Below, in pieces: positions 18,489 to 25,490 of a stretch of DNA of 64,000 bases. Below the pieces are notes generated by a model. It was given only the letters and a program-made list of their open reading frames with translations. It ran no database searches and had not been told where the DNA came from. The stretch spans positions 248,001-312,000 of the forward strand of contig JADJVH010000003.1 of NCBI GenBank assembly GCA_016716665.1, given 5' to 3'. The position numbers and the translations under genes are program-made. The DNA is from Candidatus Opimibacter iunctus. GTDB lineage: Bacteria; Bacteroidota; Bacteroidia; Chitinophagales; Saprospiraceae. Each line of letters starts with the position of its first letter. Position 1 is the first letter of the stretch.

Positions 18489-19676
18489 CTATACTCCTTG
18501 CCCCTTGCTCCCTGCTCCATGCTCTTTCGCCTTCATTGTGAAATTGGCCCACCCTATCGATCCCTTACCCCATCGTCTGCGGATATGATCGAGTTGCTGC
18601 AACAAGGAGATCTCATCCTCGGTATGATCAAAGAGATCGAGCTGGATATTGCCGTTGACGAGGCCACTAAACTTGACGCCGATGAGGCGGATGAGCTGGC
18701 GGCGCTCATAGACATCTGTAAAGAGCTCGAGGGCATGGGCGATGAGTGTGCGGGTCTGGGCGGTGTATGATATGCGGCGTTGCTTGGTAAAGGTGTTGAA
18801 GTCGGCGTAGCGGATCTTGACCGTGATGCAACTGGTGAGTCGCGCGTCCTGGCGCAGGTCGAAGGCCAGCTCGTCGACCATGGCCCCGAGCATGCTGCGG
18901 ATAAACTTCATGTCGAGGGTGTCCTCGCTGAAGGTGCGCTCCTTGGACATGGATTTTTGTTCGCTGTACGGGATCACCTGGCGGCGGTCGATGGCATTGG
19001 CGCTCTCCCAGAGGTACTGGCCCATTTTTCCAAATTCACGGTCGAGCAAGGGATGAGGGATGTCGCGTAGCACGCGGATGGTACGCACGCCCATAAAGCT
19101 GAGCTTCTTATAGGTCTCCTTGCCGATGCCGGGGATCTTGCCGGTCGAGAGCGGGGCGAGAAACTCCCGTTCTTCGCCGGTGGGGATTTCGCGCATGCCG
19201 TTGGGCTTGGCTTCCCCGGTACCGACCTTGGAGACCAGCTTATTGACCGAGAGGGCGCAGGAGATGGGAAGGCCGGATTCCTTGATGATGCGCTCGCGGA
19301 GTTCGGCCGACCACTTATAGCACCCAAAATAGCGGTCCATTCCGCTGAGGTCGAGGTAAAACTCATCGATGGAGGCCTTTTCAAATACGGGAGCCTGGTC
19401 ATCAATGATCTGTGATACGAGTTGGGAGTGCTTTGTGTACGCATCCATGTCGCCTCTCAGTACCAGGGCCTGGGGGCAGAGGCGCAGGGCCATCTTGACC
19501 GGCATGGCCGAGTGGACTCCATAGCGCCTGGCTTCATAGCTGCAGGAGGCCACGACCCCGCGGCCGCCCATGCCCCCGATGATGAGGGGCTTGCCTTTGA
19601 GGCTGCTGTCCCGCAGGCATTCTACGGAGACGAAGAAGGAATCAAGATCCAGATGGAGGACGGCCCTATCGTACAT
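18489..19676 (-). CDS. dinB: DNA polymerase IV (Y-family)
   Basis: 395-residue translesion polymerase. The palm motif AVLHLDLDSFFVSVE contains the first catalytic aspartates and KASIDEFYLDLSG the second acidic pair. Helix-hairpin-helix GKIPGIGKETYKKL and the little finger domain follow. The C-terminal tail HGAGSKGQGV is encoded by the gcaagga/gagcagg phrase found between genes nearby, so the protein end has been replaced by repeat. The gene is visibly more GC-rich than its neighbours. A 27-bp-arm inverted repeat ends 3 bp before the ATG. Confidence 0.93.
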   Translation of the reverse strand: MYDRAVLHLDLDSFFVSVECLRDSSLKGKPLIIGGMGGRGVVASCSYEARRYGVHSAMPVKMALRLCPQALVLRGDMDAYTKHSQLVSQIIDDQAPVFEKASIDEFYLDLSGMDRYFGCYKWSAELRERIIKESGLPISCALSVNKLVSKVGTGEAKPNGMREIPTGEEREFLAPLSTGKIPGIGKETYKKLSFMGVRTIRVLRDIPHPLLDREFGKMGQYLWESANAIDRRQVIPYSEQKSMSKERTFSEDTLDMKFIRSMLGAMVDELAFDLRQDARLTSCITVKIRYADFNTFTKQRRISYTAQTRTLIAHALELFTDVYERRQLIRLIGVKFSGLVNGNIQLDLFDHTEDEISLLQQLDHIRRRWGKGSIGWANFTMKAKEHGAGSKGQGV

Positions 19677-19678
19677 AG

Positions 19679-19737
19679 ACCAAAATTACGTCAAATTATT
19701 GACTATATAGTAGTCAATAATTTGACGTAATTTTGGT
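19679..19737. repeat. Inverted repeat with 27-bp perfect arms at the dinB start
   Basis: Left arm 19679-19705 and right arm 19711-19737 are exact complements around TATAG. The arms read (from the left) ACCAAAATTACGTCAAATT and continue ATTGACTA. It ends 3 bp from the dinB ATG and abuts the octamer array at 19738. In RNA it would bury the region where ribosomes bind. Confidence 0.92.
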
Positions 19738-19769
19738 GTGAGAAAGTGAGACCGTGAGACCGTGAGAAG
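19738..19769. repeat. Four octamers of the GTGAGACC family
   Basis: gtgagaaa, gtgagacc twice and gtgagaag, the complement of the TCTCACGG family at 10715-10778. Confidence 0.85.
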
Positions 19770-19793
19770 CATGGGAGAGTGTGTGGGCATGGG

Positions 19794-19839
19794 CTACCAG
19801 ATGTAGAGACGCGATTAATCGCGTCTCTACATCTGGTAG
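19794..19839. repeat. Perfect 46-bp palindrome (GAGACGCGATTAATCGCGTCTC core)
   Basis: Every base from CTACCAG at the left to CTGGTAG at the right is self-complementary around GCGATTAATCGC. The 22-bp core is identical to that of the palindrome at 22052-22101, but the outer arms differ. It lies between the divergent genes dinB and rpsT. Confidence 0.93.
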
Positions 19840-19898
19840 GGGCATGGCTTCTGTGGCTTTTACAGGTATCTGTCTCCCCTAAAAAATATAGGAAAGAC

Positions 19899-19928
19899 TT
19901 GGCACTTTCATGGAAAACATTACCTTTG
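19899..19928 (+). promoter_or_regulatory. Promoter of rpsT
   Basis: TTG at 19899-19901, 19 nt spacer, TACCTTTG at 19921-19928: an exact Bacteroidota consensus, about 28 bp before the ATG. Confidence 0.8.
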
Positions 19929-19956
19929 CCTTCCATTTTTAATCAAGGAAACCATT

Positions 19957-20208
19957 ATGGCACATCATAAGTCAGCCAAGAAGAGGATCAAACAGGACGC
20001 AATCAAACGTCTGCGCAACCGTTATTACAAGAAATCTACCCGTACTTCTATCCAGAAATTACGTGAGATGACTGACAAGCTGGAGGCAACGAAGTTCCTG
20101 CCAAAGGTGATGAGCATGATTGACAAATTAGCGAAAAGGAATCTTTTCCACGATAATAAAGCAGCCAACCTGAAGTCAGGTCTGATGAAAAAGGTTGCTC
20201 AACTCTAA
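19957..20208 (+). CDS. rpsT: 30S ribosomal protein S20
   Basis: 83 residues, normal for S20, a primary 16S rRNA-binding protein of the small subunit. Characteristic sequence: MAHHKSAKKRIKQDAIKRLRN, then DKLAKRNLFHDNKAANLKSGL at the C-terminus. Strongly basic and helical. It has its own promoter (19899-19928) and a probable terminator hairpin (20248-20285), so it is transcribed alone. Confidence 0.96.
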   Translation: MAHHKSAKKRIKQDAIKRLRNRYYKKSTRTSIQKLREMTDKLEATKFLPKVMSMIDKLAKRNLFHDNKAANLKSGLMKKVAQL

Positions 20209-20247
20209 CACACCCATTAAAGGCAGCTGTAGAATAGCCTAATTAGT

Positions 20248-20285
20248 GAGCCAAGCTGGGAAACCGGTTTGGCTCTCGTATTTTA
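20248..20285 (+). terminator. Probable terminator of rpsT
   Basis: GAGCCAA (20248-20254) pairs with TTGGCTC (20269-20275) around an AACCGG-containing loop, followed by TCGTATTTTAGG. The T tract is short. Confidence 0.45.
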
Positions 20286-20497
20286 GGAAATTTGTTACTT
20301 TTTTCATTGCCAAAAAAGTAACCAAAAAGTCTAGTGACCCAAAAAACTCGCCTAATCTTAAGCGCGTTTGCATGGCCTCCTCATTTGCTTTCTCGCTTAG
20401 AGGTATCCCATCGTCCTATTTCTTGTGCTTGACTATTACCAAATAGAGTCTTGCTATTACCTGAAATAGGTCATCGTTTTGCTCGAACAGTTTTGGG
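20286..20497. other. Non-coding stretch that interrupts the PIN toxin gene
   Basis: Contains ttgttacttttttcattgcc followed by an inverted-like AAAAAAGTAACCAAAAAG and no convincing frame. Its right side replaces the remainder of the vapC-like gene, so it may be a repeat or insertion remnant. Low-information; no family recognised. Confidence 0.4.
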
Positions 20498-20608
20498 TCA
20501 CAGGATTGTGCCTATTCGAGGTGACAAGAAAACAGAAGCTTCCGAAAACGACTCACGATCCAGTAAAAAATCAAGGATCACATCTGTATCCAGGAAAACG
20601 CTATCCAT
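20498..20608 (-). pseudogene. Truncated PIN-domain (VapC-like) toxin
   Basis: 36 codons starting MDSVFLDTDVILDFLLDRES, the first strand of a PIN ribonuclease with the first conserved Asp, then stopping after about 36 residues instead of about 135. Its ATG overlaps the antitoxin stop by 8 bp, the normal arrangement for an antitoxin-toxin pair. The rest of the domain, with the other acidic residues, is missing, so it cannot be an active nuclease. Confidence 0.78.
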
Positions 20609-20846
20609 GCTTCCGGATGATTTCCTCCTCAAGCACTTTCTTGTAATCAAAATCAGGAGGGGCCTTAAACGAACCTTGCAATGACCTCACTTTGTGAGTA
20701 ATTTCTATTTTATTCTCCGGGGCTAAGGCAATGGTCCTGAGATAAGATTCAATAAGATCTGACAAACTCCTGTTTTGGGAAGCCGCATAGCGCTTGGATT
20801 GGGCAATAACCTCCTTGTCTATAGAAAGTGTCAATTTGGTCGTCAT
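20601..20846 (-). CDS. VapB-like antitoxin (DUF6364-type)
   Basis: 81 residues. The N-terminal ribbon-helix-helix (TKLTLSIDKEVIAQSKRYA, then SLSDLIESYLRTIA) is the DNA-binding part; the C-terminal tail with DFDYKKVLEEEIIRK would wrap the toxin. This family is usually paired with PIN toxins, and a PIN fragment overlaps its 3' end. With the toxin truncated, it may persist as an immunity relic or an autorepressor. Confidence 0.82.
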   Translation of the reverse strand: MTTKLTLSIDKEVIAQSKRYAASQNRSLSDLIESYLRTIALAPENKIEITHKVRSLQGSFKAPPDFDYKKVLEEEIIRKHG

Positions 20847-20899
20847 ACGTATAGTTTATATGAGAAATATACGTATCATTCGTATGAAAAGTTCTCACG

Positions 20900-21286
20900 T
20901 TAGCCTCTTTTCCTAAAAAACCAGGAAACACCAGCCCCCACTCCAGCCCCGATGGCATTGGCTACCATATCCGCCACTTCGAAGCTCCTCCCCTGATGCA
21001 TGTAGAGCTGCCCAAATTCCAGAACGACTCCAGTAAATGTGCCCGTCAACAGAGATATCCAGATTGCCCGCGTGGAGGTCATCCTCTGATTGCCCGCAAG
21101 TGCCCTGAAAAACAAGAATGTCCATACGGCATACATTCCGAAATGACCGACTTTATCAAAATGAGGAATCCCGAAAAGGATCATATTGCCAGGCCCGCCA
21201 GGCATCAGGGACAAGACAAGGATTACCAGCCCCCAGAGAAAAACAGGAAGCCAACGAAGGAACGGACTAACAGAAGTAGAAGACAT
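20900..21286 (-). CDS. VanZ-like membrane protein
   Basis: About 128 residues with four membrane helices (FLRWLPVFLWGLVILVLSL; AVWTFLFFRAL; IWISLLTGTFTGVVLEFGQ; MVANAIGAGVGAGVSWFF) and the family motifs FDKVGHFGMY and EFGQLYMHQGRSFEVADMVAN. Start placed at MSSTSVSP; the longer frame to 21364 is encoded by octamer phrase repeats. VanZ-like genes follow gcvH in many Bacteroidota, as here. Function unknown; homologues affect glycopeptide tolerance. Confidence 0.85.
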   Translation of the reverse strand: MSSTSVSPFLRWLPVFLWGLVILVLSLMPGGPGNMILFGIPHFDKVGHFGMYAVWTFLFFRALAGNQRMTSTRAIWISLLTGTFTGVVLEFGQLYMHQGRSFEVADMVANAIGAGVGAGVSWFFRKRG

Positions 21287-21493
21287 CTGTATGTAAGATA
21301 GTAAGCTGTGTGAGAAGGTAAGAAAGTGAGACGTGATACGTGTGGGCGCAGGGCATGTTAGCACGCCATTATCTTCCGCCCCTGACGGCTTTCCATAGAT
21401 CCTCCCGGAATCAGCCTTTATAATGAAGCATAAGACTTCGCGAACTGCAGTAACTGCACTATGCCCTATGCTCTCTGCCCTATGCCCTATGCC

Positions 21494-21907
21494 TTAAGCG
21501 CCAACCAGTTCCCTGTACGCCATAGCACCAAGCAGCATGTCTACTTCGCCGAGGTCGGTCAGGGCAACCTTGATGATCCATCCTTTGCCATATGGGTCAT
21601 TGTTGATCAGGCCCGGATCGTCACCTCCAGACTCGGAGATGGCCGCATTAAATTCCAGCACCTCACCGCTCAAAGGCATAAAGAGATCAGACGTCGTCTT
21701 GACGGCTTCCACAGTACCGAAAATGGCATCCTTTGCGAGGGTTTCGCCGACTGTATCCACTTCGATGTAAACCAATTCACCCAATTCGCTCTGGGCAAAA
21801 TCGGTAATGCCTACAACGGCTACAGGGCGTCCATCTGCAGATGTTTCATCTGTGATACGGACCCACTCGTGCTCTGAGGTATATTTAAGTTCGTCTGGAA
21901 AATTCAT
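21494..21907 (-). CDS. gcvH: Glycine cleavage system H protein
   Basis: 137 residues, slightly longer than the usual 126-130 because of an insertion near residues 20-27. H protein shuttles the aminomethyl group of glycine on a lipoyl arm. The lipoylated Lys is K70 in GTVEAVKTTSDLFMPLSG. YTSEHEWVR at the N-terminus and NDDPYGKGWIIKV-like sequence (here NNDPYGKGW) are typical. It is upstream of the vanZ-like gene in the same direction, with a phrase-repeat gap of about 200 bp. Confidence 0.95.
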   Translation of the reverse strand: MNFPDELKYTSEHEWVRITDETSADGRPVAVVGITDFAQSELGELVYIEVDTVGETLAKDAIFGTVEAVKTTSDLFMPLSGEVLEFNAAISESGGDDPGLINNDPYGKGWIIKVALTDLGEVDMLLGAMAYRELVGA

Positions 21908-21945
21908 GTTGATATAGTTTTGTGTTGACAGATCAGGTAATTGGC

Positions 21946-21953
21946 CAAAAATA
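21946..21953 (-). promoter_or_regulatory. -7 element upstream of gcvH
   Basis: Minus-strand TATTTTTG, an exact TAnnTTTG, about 39 bp before the ATG. No good TTG is seen at -33. Confidence 0.35.
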
Positions 21954-22001
21954 GGAGAAATTATCAGTTTTATATCCTATAATTTTCACGCAGATCGAAG
22001 A

Positions 22002-22033
22002 TCCCGCCAAATGATTCGACATTTGCAGCGGGA
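22002..22033. repeat. Hairpin repeat, TCCCGC-N-GCGGGA family, copy 2
   Basis: tcccgccaaatg, short spacer, catttgcagcggga; same family as 6704-6734. Confidence 0.75.
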
Positions 22034-22051
22034 GACGCAGAGACACAGTTT

Positions 22052-22101
22052 ATGGCATAAATGAAGAGACGCGATTAATCGCGTCTCTTCATTTATGCCA
22101 T
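22052..22101. repeat. Perfect 50-bp palindrome (same core as 19794-19839)
   Basis: Fully self-complementary, from ATGGCATAAATGAA at the left to TTCATTTATGCCAT at the right, around the shared 22-bp core. It lies between the divergent genes gcvH and the amidohydrolase operon. Confidence 0.93.
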
Positions 22102-22195
22102 TGGTCGAAATGCTCATGGTCGGTGGACCATACTGCCTTGGCCGATTAAATACTTTTTCTAAATTGTGCCTCCACCACTTCAATAAGCTCTTCAG

Positions 22196-24109
22196 ATGAG
22201 TCGATTATTCCTGTTTTGTGTTTTTCTTTTGTCCTTGCCCATTGCTCCCTGCTCCTTGCTCTTAGCCCAGCCGGTCGCTGATGACCTGCCGCAGATCACA
22301 GGATGTATAGCGCTCATCAATGCCAAAGTCGTGTCAGCTCCGGGAAAGGCCCCATTGGTATCAACTGTGATCATTCGCGATGGGCTGATCACCCAGGTGG
22401 GTGTAAACATGAAAATACCAGCCGATGCCTACCGCATTGCAGCCGATAGCTTCTACGTATATCCTGCCTTTATTGATGCTTTTTCATCCACCGGCATAAA
22501 GGAACCAGAAGGGGAAGGTGGTCAGCAGGGGCAGGGTAACAGGGGTGGTCAAAAGCAGAGCTTTGATGCTGAAGGTAACCTCCCGCTTGAAGATGCAGGG
22601 ATCACTCCATACAAGCGCGTGCGGGCAACGTTTGATCCGGGTGACAAATCAATCGCTGACTGGAGAGCCCAGGGCTTTGCGATTTCACATGTTGTTCCAA
22701 AAGGTAAGATGATACCCGGCATGGGATCAATTATCGTGCTCTCCGGAAAAAACGCAGACCAGATGTTGTGGAAGGAAGATGTCTCCATGTATAGTCAATG
22801 GACCGGTGCCGGAGGAGGTTATCCTCAGACGGTCATCGGGGTGATGGCCAAATGGAGAGAACTCTACCACAACGCCACACTGGCTGTGGCTCATGAAGCT
22901 TCCTACACCAATGCAACACTGGTGTCCCGCCCCATTTACAATCAGGCTCACCAGGCCCTGATGCCTGTGGTGAAAAAAGAAATGAGCCTATGGTTCAGGG
23001 CACCGAAAATGAAAGACATCAGCCGTGCTCTCACAATGCAGTCCGACCTGGGCATGAAGATGGTGATCACGGATGCTGAGGAAGCGTGGTATATGGAGGA
23101 TAAATTTAAATCGGGGGCTGTACCATTGGTGTTGTCTCTTGATTTGCCTGAAGACAAGAGTGAGAAAAAGGCAAAAGAGGCTGAAGGGGCCAAAGAGGCT
23201 AAGGGTCCTGAAGGACCTGGGCAGGATGGGCCCGGACAACCTGGACCGAAGGCCGTAAAAGCTGAAGGGGTTAAAGAGGCTGAAGGGGCTGATGCTTCGG
23301 CTACTTCGACTCCGCTCAGCACAAGTACGCTCAGCAGCCGGGATAGTACTCAAACGAAAGCTATTGCGGTGGATACGTCGAAGATCGATCCGGAAAAGGA
23401 AGCTTTTGAAAAGAAACGTGCCGAAAGCCTGAAAGCCCATCAGGACCAGGCAGGGATATTGGCTAAAGATGGTATTGCATTTTCGTTTGGCACAATGAGT
23501 GTCAAGACCGGAGATTTTTCAAAAAACATCTCTACGATGATTGAACACGGACTATCTGCTGAAAAAGCCTTGAGCGCATTGACTACACAACCTGCCAGAT
23601 TGCTGGGCATCGAAAAATATTGTGGCACGGTGGAAGCCGGAAAAATGGCCAATATCATAGTGTCCACTAAGCCGATGTTTGAAAAAGATGCATCTATCAA
23701 ATACATGATCGTAGAAGGCAATCTCTACGAATATGAAACCAAGGAGAAAAAAGACAAAAGGAAAGGGAAAAGTGATGAGGCGCCTGCAGGCATACTCACA
23801 GGAAAGTGGTCTTATGCTATAGAGGTCCCCGATCAAAAACGGGAGGGTACTTTTGAGTTTACCAGCGAAGGTGGTGAGTTGAAGGGCACCATGACCAGTG
23901 AAGACAATGCGTCAGGAAATGATCAATTGGCTGACATTGTCATCGACGGCACTTCAGTTTCATTCACCTTTGATTTTGATATGGGCGGTCAGATGATCCA
24001 GCTCGAATTTGATCTTACGCTCAAAGGCGAAACGTTTGATGGCACAGTCAGTGTAGGAGATTTCGGAACATTTCCAATCACCGGCAACCGCACGTCTAAA
24101 CCAAATTAA
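22196..24109 (+). CDS. Amidohydrolase-fold protein without the HxH metal motif
   Basis: 637 residues, first of three amidohydrolase-fold genes. Signal peptide about 1-25 (SLPIAPCSLLLAQP); the DNA encoding it contains the gctccctgctcc phrase repeat. Composite beta-sandwich and TIM barrel: LINAKVVSAPGKAP, then VYPAFIDAFSSTG, where catalytic relatives have GxxDxHxH, so the metal site is incomplete. Residues about 322-385 form a K/A/E/G/P-rich linker encoded by intergenic-type repeats. C-terminal barrel NIIVSTKPMF and an extra beta domain (about 535-637, GKWSYAIEVPDQKREG). Catalysis is doubtful; a binding or scaffold role beside the second gene is plausible. Confidence 0.82.
   Translation: MSRLFLFCVFLLSLPIAPCSLLLAQPVADDLPQITGCIALINAKVVSAPGKAPLVSTVIIRDGLITQVGVNMKIPADAYRIAADSFYVYPAFIDAFSSTGIKEPEGEGGQQGQGNRGGQKQSFDAEGNLPLEDAGITPYKRVRATFDPGDKSIADWRAQGFAISHVVPKGKMIPGMGSIIVLSGKNADQMLWKEDVSMYSQWTGAGGGYPQTVIGVMAKWRELYHNATLAVAHEASYTNATLVSRPIYNQAHQALMPVVKKEMSLWFRAPKMKDISRALTMQSDLGMKMVITDAEEAWYMEDKFKSGAVPLVLSLDLPEDKSEKKAKEAEGAKEAKGPEGPGQDGPGQPGPKAVKAEGVKEAEGADASATSTPLSTSTLSSRDSTQTKAIAVDTSKIDPEKEAFEKKRAESLKAHQDQAGILAKDGIAFSFGTMSVKTGDFSKNISTMIEHGLSAEKALSALTTQPARLLGIEKYCGTVEAGKMANIIVSTKPMFEKDASIKYMIVEGNLYEYETKEKKDKRKGKSDEAPAGILTGKWSYAIEVPDQKREGTFEFTSEGGELKGTMTSEDNASGNDQLADIVIDGTSVSFTFDFDMGGQMIQLEFDLTLKGETFDGTVSVGDFGTFPITGNRTSKPN
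23165..23325 (+). repeat. Intergenic-type repeat phrases inside the amidohydrolase gene
   Basis: aaagaggctgaaggggcca-type phrases match the intergenic arrays at 6598-6656 and 39765-39830. Next to them (about 23302-23322) acttcgactccgctcagcac matches, in reverse complement, the intergenic sequence at about 28148-28167. Both are read in frame. Confidence 0.8.
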
Positions 24110-24128
24110 TCACCCTGCATCCTACGAT

Positions 24129-25478
24129 ATGAAACATACACTTTGTCTACTCTTTCTATTGAGTACTTTCTTCTTAAAGGCGCAGGCTCCTGTGGGGGAT
24201 CTGATCATCCGGAATGGAACGGTGCTGACCATTACTAAAGGATCTCTCGACAAAACCGATATCCTGGTCCAGAAAGGAAAAATAACCGGTATCGGCAAAC
24301 AACTGAAAGCTCCGGCAGGCATCAGGGAAATCGATGCCACTGGTCAGTTTGTGATGCCTGGCATCATTGATGCCCATTCGCATATCGCGATTGATGCGGT
24401 CAATGAAGCTACAAATCCAATCACACCGGAAGTGAAGGTGGGTGATGCCATCGATCCGTTTGACCTTTCTATCTATCGTGCCCTTGCCGGTGGTGTGACT
24501 ACATCCCACGCCATGCACGGCTCTGCCAATGCGATTGGAGGCCAGTGCCAGACCATCAAGCATCGCTATGGTGTATTGGATCCTTCAGCCTACAAGTTTG
24601 AAGGTGCTGCCAGGACTATCAAATTTGCCTTGGGGGAAAATCCAATACGCGTGCATGGAGAAGGAAGAGGTGTACAACCGCGGACCCGTATGGGCGTAGA
24701 ACATGTGATCCGCGATGCCTTTGAAAAAGGACTTGCCTACAAAGAAAAGTGGGCCACCTATGAAGCGGATAAAAAGAAAAATCCTGATATCGCACCACCC
24801 TTATACAATGAAAGGTACCAGACCATGGCCGACATCCTGGATGGAAAGATCATCATCCAATGTCATTCCTACAGGGCGGATGAAATCCTCATGCTGATGC
24901 GTGTGCTCAATGACTATGGTGTCAGGCGTATCACTTTCCAGCATGTTAATGAAGGATTTAAAGTAGCCCCCGAACTCGCCGCCTTTGGGGCTATGGCCTC
25001 TGTGTTTTCTGATTGGTGGGCTTATAAGTTTGAAGTCTACTACTCTACTGCCTACAATGCCGCAATTCTGACCAGGAATGGTGTCGTCACTTCTATCAAT
25101 AGTGATAGCGGTGAACTCATCCGTCATCTTTTCCATGAAGCTGCTAAAACCCAGAGATATGGCAATCTGTCAGATGATGAGGCATTGGCATTGATCACCA
25201 TCAATCCTGCGCGTCAACTGGGCATTGATACAAAAGTCGGCTCCATTGAAATCGGTAAGGACGCTGATCTCGCTATTTTCTCTGCGCATCCATTGTCGAT
25301 CTACGCCATTCCGCAACTGACGATCGTTGATGGCATCGTACGTTTTGACCTGGCTCATGATCCTGCGGATATGCGCCTTGACATTGACCCCGAAGAAGCT
25401 ACACCAACCTACTACGGACAAGAAGATGTGGATGGTTGTATGCGGGATACTGAATTTATGTTTTCACATCGTCATTGA
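24129..25478 (+). CDS. Amidohydrolase, likely catalytic member of the trio
   Basis: 449 residues with a signal peptide (about 1-18, FFLKAQ). It keeps the metal-binding HxH in MPGIIDAHSHIAID (near residue 80-88), later His residues in IIQCHSYRADE and FQHVNEG, and the final Asp-type strand VTSINSDSG. It ends with the barrel-closing GSIEIGKDADLAIFSAHPLS. Imidazolonepropionase-like periplasmic hydrolase; the substrate, perhaps a peptide or cyclic amide, is unknown. 19 bp after gene 1 and 12 bp before gene 3, so an operon. Confidence 0.87.
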   Translation: MKHTLCLLFLLSTFFLKAQAPVGDLIIRNGTVLTITKGSLDKTDILVQKGKITGIGKQLKAPAGIREIDATGQFVMPGIIDAHSHIAIDAVNEATNPITPEVKVGDAIDPFDLSIYRALAGGVTTSHAMHGSANAIGGQCQTIKHRYGVLDPSAYKFEGAARTIKFALGENPIRVHGEGRGVQPRTRMGVEHVIRDAFEKGLAYKEKWATYEADKKKNPDIAPPLYNERYQTMADILDGKIIIQCHSYRADEILMLMRVLNDYGVRRITFQHVNEGFKVAPELAAFGAMASVFSDWWAYKFEVYYSTAYNAAILTRNGVVTSINSDSGELIRHLFHEAAKTQRYGNLSDDEALALITINPARQLGIDTKVGSIEIGKDADLAIFSAHPLSIYAIPQLTIVDGIVRFDLAHDPADMRLDIDPEEATPTYYGQEDVDGCMRDTEFMFSHRH

Positions 25479-25490
25479 TCTCTACCGGTT

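Noticed and set aside
18780..19730. Several long plus-strand open frames opposite dinB
   Set aside because: They arise from the high GC of dinB; none has a recognisable fold and all are shadowed by the DinB frame.
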